Below, in pieces: positions 50,790 to 63,730 of a DNA stretch of 64,000 bases. The stretch is taken from the NCBI GenBank assembly GCA_009193035.1, contig SWDT01000001.1, forward strand, positions 1,488,001 through 1,552,000. Reading direction: 5' to 3'. Positions within the stretch are counted from its first letter, which is position 1, and each line of letters opens with the position of its first letter. Source of the DNA: Halicephalobus mephisto (Eukaryota > Nematoda > Chromadorea > Rhabditida > Panagrolaimidae). The position numbers and the translations under genes are program-made. A model generated the notes under the pieces. That model made no database searches. It saw only the letters and a program-made list of their open reading frames with translations, and was not told where the DNA came from.

Positions 50790-52513
50790 GTTAGTTGGCA
50801 ATTTTCATTTTGAGCTGTGGTCCCAAGCAATCACTTTTGAGAAGATTAGCTGTTCTCTGGAATGTTCATCCCTTTATTAGAGTTACTCAGGAGTTGTAGT
50901 TCTTTATCCTCGTTAAATTGGAGTCTTTCAATTTAAAAAGTCGAATGTCTGATACAAATTAAATAATTTCAATTTTTCTTTTCAAATATTTCCTTGCTAT
51001 TTATTCCTGAAAAAAGACCCTAGGCATGATAATGGTGCGAGAACCCATTGTCCGAAGATTAGTTTTCTCGGAATGACCATCGGCGGAATTTTTGGGTCAA
51101 CCGCGCAGACCGTGTTCTTGAATACTTTATATTTCGTAAATCACATGGCGACTCGTGCTGACCGTCACTTTGACAGTCAACCAATTCTTTCCAAAAAGTA
51201 CTAAAAATTAGATTTGCTCGTTTCTGCTTCATATATGGACCATTTTATTTCCCAACCTCATTGTACAGTATCAAACCAGATCTCAATGAGACAAGTTTCA
51301 ATTTCATTTTGCCAGTTTTTTGTAATTTTGCGAATATTACAGATTGCACGAGCCAAATTGTCCTAGTTCTAGACCTGTTTTCCGGTTTACAAGTGGAAGA
51401 AATTTTAGTTGGATAGATTTTTTGTTATTTATCTGGTTATTTGCATCATTTTGCGTTCGCTTTTCATATCTAGAACATGAGAGTTGACAACAAGCCTGTC
51501 TCCTAAAGGTTAGCGATGTGGATGACTTTTCTATAAAACAACAACAACACTGCCTGTGGAATGAAAACTGTTTACATCCGTTCCTTGCGAACAATTTTTG
51601 AACTCTAACCCCTTAAATGGTTAGACGGATTTTTCGATCCTTGATTAACCGAAATCTTTTATTCCATTTAATGTGTTCTGCTGCTTTCGAGTACGAGCCT
51701 TCCTCAGGAAAGACATCCTGCTTCAAGTCGCAGCCACTGGCAGTCTAGTCCAAAAATAGCTATGCCGTCGATATTTTAAGCACACAACTCCAGCTGACTT
51801 GGCTTTCCCTTGCTCTTTTTACTATATTCTACTTTTTAGTACCGTCATTTTTGGCGGTCTCTCAAGTTCATAATTTGTTTAAATTGGAAATATGCGCGAA
51901 CCGGTGTCGGGTATACGACCTTCCTTCTTGATCCTTAATTACACGATAGAGGACGAAAGGAGATCACTAACAGTAAAATGGCGCGGATGACACTTACGCT
52001 TAATCATGGTATGACAAACCGTTGCCCTTGGACGACCTTCGTCCCATTCGGTCTTGGTGGCACTGGATCACTCGATTCAGAGACCTTCTGCGCGTTCAAT
52101 TGCTATATTCTCCAATGATAGTTCAAACCCTTCCATCGCAAGATGTCTGGAGTTCAGTTTCTTTTCCTTATGTAAACGAATTTACGAATAATCTATCTCT
52201 AAATAATGTTGGCCAGCTGACCAAGCCGATGGTCAGTGTTGCCGTTGTCCAGCTGACTCTTCCTTCTTTTTGGGCCAGAGCTGCTTTTGTTAAAGAAGAC
52301 AAATTACGCCGTCGGATATGGGTCTTATTTATTTTATCGGACCTTTGTCTTTTTGAAAATCTTGGAATTTTTTATCACATTTTTCCTTTGTATCAGCAAA
52401 TGGCCGTTCAAAGACAGCATTGATTCGACTTTGATGCTATCGCAATCGTGAAACTATTTGTAAAAAATGGCCATAACTTTTTCCAGTTAACTGAACAAGT
52501 CTTTCTTTATTAG

Positions 52514-53810
52514 AATTAACACTCCGAAGATCGATTGTAACAGTGGTAGCTTTTTATAGTTTGGAACGCTAAATTCAATCGTATACAATATTATGAAAAA
52601 TTAGGTCTGGTACACAGGCTTATTTTGACAATAATTTCATAATTAAGCCTGAAAATTCTTAGTAACTTAATAATTGGAAATTAAGGGAAATGTTATTATA
52701 TCTGGTACAACGAGAGAGTTTTTCTTCCTTGAATGGTATGAGAGCCATTGAATTCTAGCAACTCTGAATCAGGATGTAACATTTTATTTAATGTCGTAAA
52801 ATCAGTTGCATTAGTTTTTTTGATCCTCCGAATTAGGGAAGTTGCTCTTGTAAATGCCAAAGAATAACATTTCTTACATCATTCTATACTAACAAATTGA
52901 ATTCTTTATTTTTACTTTAGCGAAAAAATGTAAAAAACTACACATGAAGCAACTTAATTTCCTCATAAACATTTATACTCATTTCATTGGCTTTTTGCTA
53001 CTTTTTGTAGGATTGACGTCTTACATTTTTCTTCTGAGTATCTTTCTAGATGATTCATACCAGAAAAAGTTAAAATTGAAAAAGCTTGAAACTGTAATTC
53101 ACTCGAACCATAGGGGATTTTCGGAAATTGTCATGGAATTCAATGGAAAAATACAAGACACTAATTTCCGGTTAATAATGTAAGAATTTTTCGAACTAAC
53201 TAATTATGCTCAAAATATGAATGAATAAAAATCATGAATTTAAAAATTCTTCAAATAGGGAATCAGAATATAAATTTTCATATTTTTCGGCTTTCCTTTG
53301 TCATCTAAATTTATTTTTTCGCCGATTTTACTATTCAAAAACGGAAAATTGTATTGTTACTTTCTTGTACAGTATAATACTTATCTCTGTAGCACTTTTA
53401 AGGATTTTCATCTAAAAATCAAGCTATGAATTCAATTTATCAATATCAAATAATGCTCCAATATCGTTCTTCAATATGAAGTAGACTAGGTTCCTGATTT
53501 TGGAAGGATATAAAGATGTCTAATAGGCATTATATACAAGTATTATTAAAATTTGTTCTATTGATTCATAATTGGCTAAATTGAACGAATCACATACTAA
53601 TCAATAATTAAAAATTTAATTATTCAACGGATAGAACCCTATTTTATCAACTCTCTTATATGTAAGGAATTTTTTCAGAGTTGATTACGAAATAATTTTC
53701 GAAATAGGATTTCATGTGATAAATTCTTTTAAGATTGTTATATACTCTTGAAATCAGTATTTCAAACTATAAGGAGCTATCGCTGTTACAATCGACCTTC
53801 GGAGTGTTAA
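52514..53810. mobile_element. short Tc3-like element or nested ends
   Basis: Bounded by TTAACACTCCGAAGATCG at 52514 (plus) and its inverted counterpart ending at 53810. The left end is much more diverged than the right. The interior has a 79-codon frame (52944-53183) beginning MKQLNFLINIYTHF with one hydrophobic segment and no transposase motif. It could be a non-autonomous element of 1.3 kb, or two unrelated insertions. Confidence 0.45.
53451..53810 (-). repeat. right copy of the 360-bp inverted repeat
   Basis: Reverse complement of 37779-38142 at about 98% identity, ending ...CGGAGTG then TTAA at 53807-53810. See the left copy. Confidence 0.85.
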
Positions 53811-56800
53811 CTAATTTATTCCTGTCTAGCAAATTCTAAAAATTTATTGATCGCTGTTATTCACAATGGAACCGTTCTTTGAATTCTACCTGTTTATCAG
53901 TGAAATTTGATGACTTTTCCCATAGCTCCTATTTTTATAATTTGATATAAAACACAGCCCTTATTTTTGACATTGTTGAATCGTCTTTGCGCAGTTGATC
54001 TAGACAGAGATTTTTGCGATCTTCTGTAGAGCTGTCATTCTGCAATCGATGTTGTCACATGATATCTGCGCAGAGACAGCTGCATTAAGAATTCCTCAGG
54101 CGATCGGATCGGCTCTGGATTTCTAACGCGTGCAGCATGGTCAGTTTTTCTCTATTTTTGTTTGCATCGTCAGCTGGTTGGGCTACCATTGAGGCTGATC
54201 GAAGTGGACAATCATGTGTTCGCACCATTATCATGAATAGCGACAGATTTCGAGTGGTCTTGTCTGAGAGGAAAATGTGTGTCGACAAAGCCGACGAAGT
54301 TTTTGGCGAACATGAAAGAAATGTGTTTGGAAAATTCCGTGGCGATTTACGTTAAAGATGACGATTGCCTTATTCAAAGCTTGATGTGTCCTACCACAGA
54401 GTAGGAAGTAAAATGAACTAGAGTAGAATTACATTACATATTCAGAAATAGCTTATTATATAATAGTTGTTCTAGGGATTCACTTGGAATAATCTATTGT
54501 AAAAAGTATGACATTAGAAGTACTTTTTCTTGCCCCTAAGTACATCTTATCCCCAACTTTGAAGTTTCGAAACAATCCCCAATTCACGTCTTTCCTGTCT
54601 GTCTCGGCTTCTGACGATTATCGAAGCGTTTTTGTCGTCACCGTCTGCAGGTGTTATATTGAAGTTTAACCTTTTAACAGTTAGTCCTATCTACGTGAAT
54701 ATGACCTGACCTACTTGCTAAATTAATTATTTGCATTTGCTTAATATTTCGAATTATACTTTGTCGTAGTGTTTGACGTCAGTAAAGACTATGTACATAC
54801 TTACTACACGCACGTTTTTTTTCCATTAGTGGGCAGCACTGACTGGCCAGTCAACCCCTCTTTTTATGTTCACGTTGATGTGTTATCCAGCAGTCTCACT
54901 GGGTCCCGCCAGACACGAACGACGTCACAGACGGCTGACCAATGTTGTAATGGTCAGAGCAATTCACTTTTGACCAAACTGTGGAAAAATTGTCTTTGAA
55001 CAGTTTGTCCAATGGCTTGCTTATTTCGCGACTAGCGCTACCACAAACAAATGCTTTAGAAAAGTGCACAAAAATCGGCTTCTTTTCTTGCTAATTGACA
55101 TAGTTAAGACTGTTGGCTAAATGATCTCTTTTACTAATAGCAAGATATCTCTACTTCGCGGCGTGACCTGTTGTTTTTTAGAGAGTAAAAGAACAAAGTT
55201 TGTATTTCACTTATTTGAGGCTGTTTATTGAATATTGCCCAAAAAACTTGTTATCTCTGTCAAAAGAACGCTGATTTAGTTAATTTTTCCGCTCGTTGCT
55301 TTGTACCGCTTTGCATCGCTAGCAGGTCGAATGACCAGTCCGTGCCAACCGGCTGATCGTTCGTCAACATCGGGTATTGTTTTCCTTCTCGTGCCGACAA
55401 GTCTAACTACATATTTTGCAACTGCAAAAAATAGACCAGTCATGGTGGCCGTGTTTTATGGCCAAAGGAGCTTTCCTCAGTCAGCCCAACAGACTTGAAA
55501 CAAGTGTCCAACGAAATGAAAATCTCGTTTTTTTGTTCCTTATCTGAATCTTTTCCTCACTTTATTCGTATTTTGCCCAACTGAATATATTGTACTATTG
55601 TAAAATTTAGTCTGGCTTTTGCGTTTTTAGTTTTGCTATGGCTTTTTGTCGATTTTTTATTTTTCCGAACTTGACTTGAAGCTTTTAAAAGATGAACGTC
55701 GTCTGGGCCATTGGCAGCTTCCCAACCCAGTCTCTGGCCAGGATTGGCTTCTATCTATCCACTTTTTGCGTTTAAAGTGCAGGGAGAAATTGAAGTTTAT
55801 ATGATTTGGCAGTCTGCACTTGTGTGATCTCAAAAAGTACATTCCTGTACTTAGGTACCAGTTTACCTCATTTGTTCTTTGCTCTTTCCGTGGTTATTTT
55901 GCCCCTCTTCAATTTTACGGAAACTACCATTAATGCACATGGCAGAATTTCTATCAGTATAGTTGAAAGCATTTTTAAATTTCTTTCTATTTACTTTGGA
56001 GTCTTTTAAATTACTCTTTGAGTGATATTTCTCTTGTAGTTTTTCTTACTAATAACTTTTCGTTGGATGGATTCAAATGGAGTGGATAAATTTCGAAATG
56101 TTTTTACATGTACTTTTTGGTTCATGATTCTTGTTCTTAGTTTGAATATTCCTCTTTCGGGAAAATGGCTGGCACCTGGTTTATCTGCTCTTTTTGTGTT
56201 TTTTCTGGCTTTCGAAAACGCACTCGTCATCAACACATCCGTCGAATCCAGACGTTTGTCCTCTTGACCTTCCTGAACTTTTGCAGGCTTTCTTGAAACA
56301 GAATCATAATCAATAAACCCGGCAGGAAATGACTCATTGTTGATGTTGAATAGGATATTCATGCTTAGTCATCTCGTTATATGGTCAAATCCTTCTCTAA
56401 TCATTTTTGTATTTCTATTACAACCCCAAATGTCTTCTGGGGGCATGTCAAGATTGGATGATCTCAATTAAGACAGTTATTGTTTTCTTTCAATTGACTT
56501 TGTTCAAATTCGGTTCTCCAGCTAGAATAGAGTCCTGTCACTTCTGTCCGACACAAAATCCCGTTCGTCTGGGGGTGGGCAAGTCCGTCTGGTCGATCCC
56601 TGTCTCCTCCGAGACAGAGGCGGTCAGCCTCTTCGATATTCGCTACTACCATCAGCTCTGCGCAAATATTCATCGTGCGTTCACTCGCGCGTGCGGACCA
56701 TACTGGCCATTGTCCACTTTTTCTCACCGTTCGGCCAGTCTTACTGGCTTAGTTGAGGACAACTTGTTTGTTTCTTTTCTGCAATCATTGCTAAATTTTG

Positions 56801-57360
56801 TAAATTTCCAATTGACTTATTTAATTTTTTCTCCGCATTGATTCGGATTTTATCTCTGTTGCTCATGTTTTAAAAAGTCATCTGTCTTGTTTTCGAAGAA
56901 ATAATGTTAACATGGTTCTTAGAATATTTAAAAAGTTTTGTACATACTAAATCCTTTGACTCTTGTAATTATCTCCACCTTTGCAAAGGATTTAGTTTTG
57001 TTCTTTTGGCGTTTTGAAATGTTTTTAAAAACCAAAATTACGGTCAAATTCATTTCCGCTTTAATGTATCCTCATTTTTATTGTGGTCAGAAGTGCCTGT
57101 TTACATACCTTCCCTTCGATGTGTTGACAAATTAATGCGGTACCTAACGTCACGGATGATTTGCAACGTTTTTGTTGTTAGAATTATTGATATGTTATCC
57201 GCTCATCTATTAAATTAATACATTCTCATCATTACATAGACTTATTTCCTTTGGACAGAAGATTGAATCCTTTTTTATGGAATACCGCCCGCGCGTATAT
57301 GACCTTATTTAATGATAATAGCTGCAAATGAGTGTTTAAGTTGATTATGAGAAATTATAG

Positions 57361-60300
57361 GTAGCAGCTACAGCAGCGACTCAGCTTCTTCTCATACAGC
57401 TAGCCACCTCGGGCATTCGTTCTCAGCGGATCCTCGATACCATTCTTTCCTGAATCCAGGGCTGCAGGCGCTCTTATCGAACGCCACCGCCGAAAGTGCT
57501 ATTCAGAAGGCCTCATCGTCTTCGGTTGACTTTGTTCCCTCGACGAACGACGCCATCTGCTATCCACTGTCGGCGGTGTACGCTGCTCAGAATCAACAAC
57601 AGCAGATCCACCATCTCTCTAACTTCTTTGAGCAACAACAGAAACAGCTTTACGCCCACCACTTTGGACTTGGTGGGCCCCTGAATAACGTTTATTATTA
57701 TCAATCTCAGCCTCATCCAATGGCTCTCGTCTCTCACCCAAATGCCGTTGGCAGTGGCCAAAGGTTCACTGCCTCAAAACAGGAATCTGCTGGAAACAAT
57801 GTAGCTGCCGTTGTGGCTAAAGCTGCAGGGCTTAATGGGCATCATGGCAATGTTAAACAACACGTAAATCCTGCCACATCCTCCATTAATAACGTAAGTC
57901 AAAGCAAAAATAAAAACAAATGACCAGCCAGTAATCTCTGATTCGTTGTTTTGAAAGCAGATGATCACATCAGTTCTTTCTTCAATAGTGTTGACTTTAG
58001 CCACGTGCTAGAAAACGGAATAGTTGGCCAAAGACTGGCAGTGGGCTGGATTGCCCCACGTGGTTCTTGTCAATGATTAGGAGTCTGTTCCGGGGAGCCC
58101 AGTGTAGTACTACCCTGTCACTGCTGCTTACTTTTATTTTCATCAGTAAAAACACTAAACCCAGGAACCGCGTGTCTGATGGCGTGATTTGTTCCACGCC
58201 GAAGCCAGACCGACATTCCTTCTCGTGCTTTCATTTTCTATAGAATCGATTATTTTGGATATCCAGAATTCCTTTCTTCCCGAGGAATTGCTGATTTCAT
58301 CTAATTGAAATTCTCTTCTTGCATTATGGATCTCATGTCTGTCTTCCTCGCCGTCTACCACGTGCCCCCTAGCAACAACAAAGATTCAGATGCTTCCGTA
58401 TCAACTAAATGTGACCAGATATTCCCGTTCTACGAGAATTTAATCAATGTCCCCAAGATGTTCTTCTGGTCTTTTCTCGAAACGCTTTTCAAGTATCTAA
58501 AACATTTAGTGGTGAGCTGGCTGGTCCTTTTTCTAAAAAACATGATACATGTCCAAGATGACTAATAGAACCCCATTTTTAGCCTCCGGATACCAGTCTG
58601 GTCAAAGCTTTGTTCTCAACCGAACAAAATGGATTCTACAATGTTGGTCAACCATCACCGACAAAATCTCGATATGAGCCTGATCGGCCAATTGGATATG
58701 GTGCTTTTGGCGTCGTCTGGTATGTTTATCCACAAGTAGTTTCGCGACAGAAAGAATCTAGAAAAAGATATCACGCGTTAGACGTGCACGCATTCTTTTT
58801 CGGGGCTTCTATTTTTGGAGCAGTTATTTTTACTCTTATGTCAAAGAATGGGATCCTTTGTCGCTCGGTGATCTTGTCGTTGGAATCAACGGGCGGTCAT
58901 CTTGTTCTGTTTGCATAGCTGGACCGATGACCGATTGCAAGGTTGTGAGGGAATGACTTCTTGCCCGCTGGCAAATTCATATGTTTCGCAAAACTGGTTG
59001 AGAATTGATCTGCTTTGAATCGAAGACAGCGTTTGAGGGATTTTGCAAATTAAAACTAAAAACTGAATAAGAGTTTTTAAAAAATAACTGAAGATCGCAA
59101 AGATTGAACTACTGAATAATGTGAATTTAAACCATTCTATTACAGGGCAGTGACGGATCCCCGAAATCATAAGCGAGTTGCATTGAAAAAGATGCCAAAT
59201 GTTTTCCAGAATTTGGCTTCTTGTAAACGGGTCTTCCGCGAGATCAGAATGCTCGCCTCCTTCAATCACGATAATGTTGTTGGACTTCTGGACATTCTTC
59301 AGCCTCCGCACGCTCAGTGCTTCCAAGAAATGTAAGTATCGTTAATTGGCGAAATTGAATCAACTTGGTTGACCGATTATTGTTTTGGCAACATTGTCTT
59401 TCATTGTTTTGAATGGACCCTTATTCCTCCAGATGCCCAAACGTCAATATCGGCCTGTTCGCGCGTACTTGGTACTAATCGGTACCAACATAGTTATGCC
59501 TCACTCGTTTGCCTGCCAGGGCTTGTCACGGTTGTCTGTCGATTCAAGACGCGCCAAAAATACAATAAAGGGTCACTTTTTCAGGAGTGACCGATCAGAC
59601 AACTTTCATGATTAGTTAATAAAAAAGAAACTATTTCTATTTCTTTGAATTTTTAAGAATTAAGGAAAACAAACATCGATCTTTTCAATTGCATTGGCAT
59701 CTTTTACAAAATGGGGGAAATTCGGGTGCGCGGGAAAAAGCGATGGATTTTTTTAAAAGACAAAAAGCTCAATGCTTTTGGCACCAATTATGAAGCTGTT
59801 GTCTAAAGCACTATAATGATGCCAAACTCATTTTCTCATCTTTACTTCACAATGGCCAGCGAATTCACTAGATTTGAACTCAGTAAATTTTGATATCTGA
59901 AGGTACTTGAGGAGTAAAGTCCATGTCGTACCTCACAAGGATTTGAAATCTCTTAAGGCAACTTTAACGACAACTTGGGATGATATTTCTTTGAAAACCT
60001 TACATGCCACAATAGAGCATTATCAAAGCATCCGGGGACCTGTAGAAAAATAAAAAACAGTCGATTTCGCATCTGATATGGTGTATTGCTAACTTAGATT
60101 TGTAGTTACATTCTAGGATCTGTCTTATAGGGCTTTAGGTAAATATTTTTTACATTCTGCAAATTCACACCCAAACTTTTCCTCCACCTTGTAGTAACGG
60201 TAAATCTCCATCAAACCGTGACCTGACCCGTTTGTGCCAGGGCACCACCTATTACCTGTCCTTTTCGGCACAACAGATGTTTTGATTTCTTGCGCAGCTT

Positions 60301-61790
60301 CGTCATCCTACCCGATCGGCCCTTCTCTTGAGTTGTCCTCGGTGGCGCCATCGCCGAGATTCCCGCGTGCCCAGCACTACCAAGCACAGAGTTTGACCTC
60401 CCAATGACCTCTTTAATATCCGCTGCGGTTTATGTTCATTCGAGAATTATCCACATCGAAGAAGGGCAATTGTTCTTCCGGTATAATCGCGTTTGAGGGG
60501 ATATTACGAAATCAAAATGCAAATAAAATTTTTAAACACTTTGATCGTACTTGTTTTGACCTTTTTTCACAATAACATCGGGTGACGTAGTGCTTGCATC
60601 CGTGTAGAAAAGATGCGGGAAATACCGCGCAAAGAAGTACGAACTCTGAGCATGACTGCGATCGGTCGATGATGACCTCGGTGCCAGTCAGTCTTACTCA
60701 TTTCGAAAAATATCCTTTCGTTACTATCTATTCGTTACCTTCTTAAGCATCATAACAAAAACGATGGGTGTGCAAAAATAAAAACAAAATTTCAGATATG
60801 TGCTGACAGAGTTGATGCAGAGTGATCTGCATAAGATCATCGTATCTCCTCAGACTTTGACCCCTGATCACATCAAGGTCTTTGTCTACCAAATTCTCCG
60901 AGGATTGAAGTACCTGCACTCTGCTAATATTCTCCACAGAGATATCAAGCCTGGAAACCTCCTTGTCAATTCAAACTGTATCCTGAAGATCTGTGATTTC
61001 GGTCTTGCCAGATTATGGGATCCCAATGATCAACATAATATGACTCACGAGGTCGTTACGCAATACTACAGAGCCCCAGAACTCCTGATGGGGGCTCGTC
61101 GCTACACCGGTGCAATTGATGTCTGGTCAGTCGGGTGTATCTTTGCCGAACTTCTTGCTCGAAGAATTCTTTTCCAAGCACAGGGTCCAATCGAACAATT
61201 GAACTTGATTATTGACCTCCTCGGAACTCCTGGTTCGGAAGAAATGCACGGTGCTTGTGAAGGAGCTATCAATCACATCATGCGTTCCCCACGCAGACCT
61301 AGCCAGATCCAGAGACTCCACAATCTATCCCAACAATCTACTCCCGATGCTGTAAGTCTTCTAGTCGAAATGCTCAGATTCGACCCCAATAAGAGAATGA
61401 CTGTCGAACAAGCCCTCAGTCACTCGTACCTTAGTGAGGGAAGAATGAGGTTCCACTCTTGCATGTGTACTTGTTGTCACAATGGTCCTCGTCGTGAGAG
61501 AATCTTCTGCAGTATCCTGGATCCTGTGGTAAGTTTACCATAAACGAGTTATTCATTTGAAATTTACTCTTCAGCACGAGAATCCAATCAGCCCTAACTG
61601 GGAGAAGGAACTGTCCCGTTTGTCGATGTTTGATCTCCGTGATCAACTCTACAACTATGTAACCGACAGACGGCCCATCGACGGAATCCCGCTCTGCATT
61701 AACACAAACTCCGCTTCCTACGCCGAATTTTTGAATTCCTCAGTTGCTCAAGCTTCCGAGCTGCCGCCTTCTCCGAATGCCTGGGAATGA
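57361..61790 (+). CDS. lit-1: Nemo-like MAP-kinase-type serine/threonine kinase
   Basis: NLK/Nemo/LIT-1 kinase; in C. elegans LIT-1 with WRM-1 phosphorylates POP-1/TCF in Wnt/beta-catenin asymmetry, and NLKs shuttle between cytoplasm and nucleus. Exons in phase: 57361-57893, 58583-58719, 59146-59331, 60796-61528, 61575-61790, giving 600 aa plus an unresolved N-terminus (57361 begins inside a codon). A Ser/Gln/His-rich leader of about 200 residues precedes the kinase domain: GYGAFGVVW, RVALKKMPN, ILQPPH, YVLTELMQSDLHKIIVSPQ, HRDIKPGNLL, DFGLAR, MTHEVVTQYYRAPELL, GCIFAELLARRILF, GTPG. The activation loop has THE where vertebrate NLK has TQE. The tail contains HSCMCTCC and ends ASELPPSPNAWE, the NLK signature end. 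The intron 59332-60795 carries a mariner fossil. AATAAA lies at 62699. Confidence 0.93.
59822..60051 (+). pseudogene. mariner transposase C-terminal fossil in a lit-1 intron
   Basis: The frame from about 59853 reads WPANSLDLNSVNFDI, stop, RYLRSKVHVVPHKDLKSLKA, then TLTTTWDDIS, matching the mariner block WPPxSPDLNPxDxxxW...LESKV...LKxxLxxxW. The single in-frame stop stands exactly where the conserved Trp is expected. It has the same strand as lit-1. Sequence before 59820 is too decayed to read. Confidence 0.7.
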
Positions 61791-63611
61791 ACTGTACCGT
61801 CTCAGCCTTTACCCACAGTTCTTTCAGTATGCTAGGAGCGTTAATCTCACTTGGCTTTCTATTTCTATTCTTTGTTTTGTACAGATGATCCACCACCACT
61901 TTCTTACTTGTTGGCTTTCAACTTTTACCGGTGCTCAAAATTGGAATTCGAAGAACAGCCACTAATCATATTTGAGCTGGAACTCAAATTCGAACTAGAT
62001 CCACCGGCGCCCGAATCAATTAGCAACTTTCATTTTCAATTGTGTTTCATCCTATGTCATTCACTAACGAATATCGCTTTCTCCATTGAATCTTCTAAAG
62101 TGATGAATGTTTTTGATCGTTCCGAGCCGTCCCCACATTTCTTCAAGCTCAAATGACGCCTTTATCCCGACGGAGTACTTTGGTCACTGGTGGATCCAGT
62201 GTGCATGCCTTGATTCCGCCTTCACCACTCGAGCTGTCTTTCCCAATCACAACATGATCCATTGTAGTCTTTCAACCACCACATGAACGCCTCGAGCGTC
62301 TTGCCCATATATGAGTTTGTCACTCATAGGGTCTTTCGCGATCGCTGTTCGCAGCGTCGTTTGAACCTATTTCAAAATAATATTCCGTTCGCAAACACCA
62401 CTCTCGTATAAACTGCCAGAGTCTTTCAGCTTTTATTGTAAACTCAATTTTGCATTTACTAAAACTGGGTCTATCATTCGAATCTAGCTATTCAATTTAA
62501 GGAGTTCTTGAGCTTATTTGTATTCAATGGCAATGTTTGTATAATGTCAAATCGAGTATAATTGTGCTATCTGCGTTCAGCAGTCTTGTCATTCTTTCAG
62601 AAGTTGTATTTTGTATATTTTTATATATGGAAAATGTGGGAAGAAAATTTTTGTCTCCAATGTGCTCGGCTTTTAATTGTTCCCAAAGAACTTATACTAA
62701 TAAAGTTTGAAAAATAATTCATTGTATTGTGACATACAAGAGTCCTCATATGTGAGACACGAAGATCTCGAAACTTTTTGCTGAGTCTTACAGGAACACA
62801 GTAGCTCGAAAGTGAAAAAGTGTCGTTTACTGCGAGGACAAGAATTGAATTTCAGACAATGTAGTAGAGACAAAAAGATAGACCTAATATTTCCCTAGTA
62901 AGATTGAGGTCTCTTTATCTTCTAGTTGTGATTGTTAGGATATTATTGATTATTAGCCTCTAAGGTCAGGTTAGTAAACACGTTAGATTCGTAATTTTCA
63001 AGGGAATATCTCGGCCCTGATTATTAGGCGAACAATAAAAAATACAAAACCAGAAAACATCATAATTTCAGACAGGTTTTGAGGAATGTTGTTAAAATTA
63101 GCTCGTTGTGGTTCTAAGGACTTCTTTGTGTAGGTTAAATATATAGATTAGTAACTAGCACTCAGTTAGGGACATAAATTTATAATTATATAAACATTAA
63201 TTGAATTCTTGCTTGGTAAAGACAAGAACTTCTTTCTCAATCTATTCATGCTTTTCAATGTAATGATGAAATCTAAAAATTTAATTAATGTGGAGTTAAT
63301 CTATACTTTATCAGTGACATGAAATGTAAAATTAGCCAGCATTAACGTTCAAGTTAGAATCTATAAAAGTTGCAGATATTAAGAAAAATGAAAATCTAAA
63401 CTAGGAGAACATTAAGTTGAAGAAATTAGATTTATTACTTGGAGATCTAATTGTAATATGTCGGATTTTGTGGGTTTTTAAACGCTGAATCGAATGATAT
63501 ATAACATTCTAGGATTTAGTTGAGGATTATACATAAAAAAATCATTTCCAAAGCTTTTTTACAATCGTTACTGGAAATATTAATAAAAAAATAAAGAAAT
63601 CTGGGCAATTT
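61791..63611. other. lit-1 3' UTR and downstream spacer
   Basis: The 3' UTR probably runs to about 62720. Beyond it is AT-rich sequence without exons or obvious repeats. Confidence 0.5.
62699..62704 (+). terminator. lit-1: poly(A) signal AATAAA of lit-1
   Basis: Canonical hexamer about 910 bp past the stop codon. No earlier canonical hexamer was noticed. Confidence 0.5.
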
Positions 63612-63690
63612 GAATAGTTGGTTTAGTGGTTAAAATTGCAATTGTTAAGCTGCTCAAAGTGCCGAGGTTCGATTCCTGGAGTGCACAAGT
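63612..63690 (+). repeat. tRNA-derived SINE-like head
   Basis: A-box TGGTTTAGTGG at 63619-63629 and B-box GGTTCGATTCC at 63666-63676 sit at nearly tRNA spacing. The acceptor-stem halves do not pair (GAATAGT against AGTGCAC), so it is not a working tRNA but a tRNA-derived pol III element. It runs directly into the minisatellite. Confidence 0.5.
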
Positions 63691-63730
63691 AATTCTGCTG
63701 TTGCTCCTGATGGGAATGGAGGTGCAATAA

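Larger units (their letters stand above)
50790..57360. other. lit-1: probable long lit-1 5' intron or promoter region
   Basis: Contains the inverted-repeat element at 52.5-53.8 kb and several GC-richer islands (51.98-52.42, 54.77-55.0, 55.3-55.5, 55.68-55.76, 56.5-56.8 kb) with repeated TGGCCA words. A 46-codon ATG frame sits at 51979-52119. No exon is firmly supported. Confidence 0.35.

Noticed and set aside
37779..53810. Maverick/Polinton element of 16 kb with long TIRs
   Set aside because: The length and TIRs fit, but no DNA polymerase B, ATPase, protease or capsid frame is present, and Tc3-like transposase traces explain the repeat better.
63612..63690. Functional tRNA gene
   Set aside because: The A and B boxes are good but the acceptor stem does not pair.
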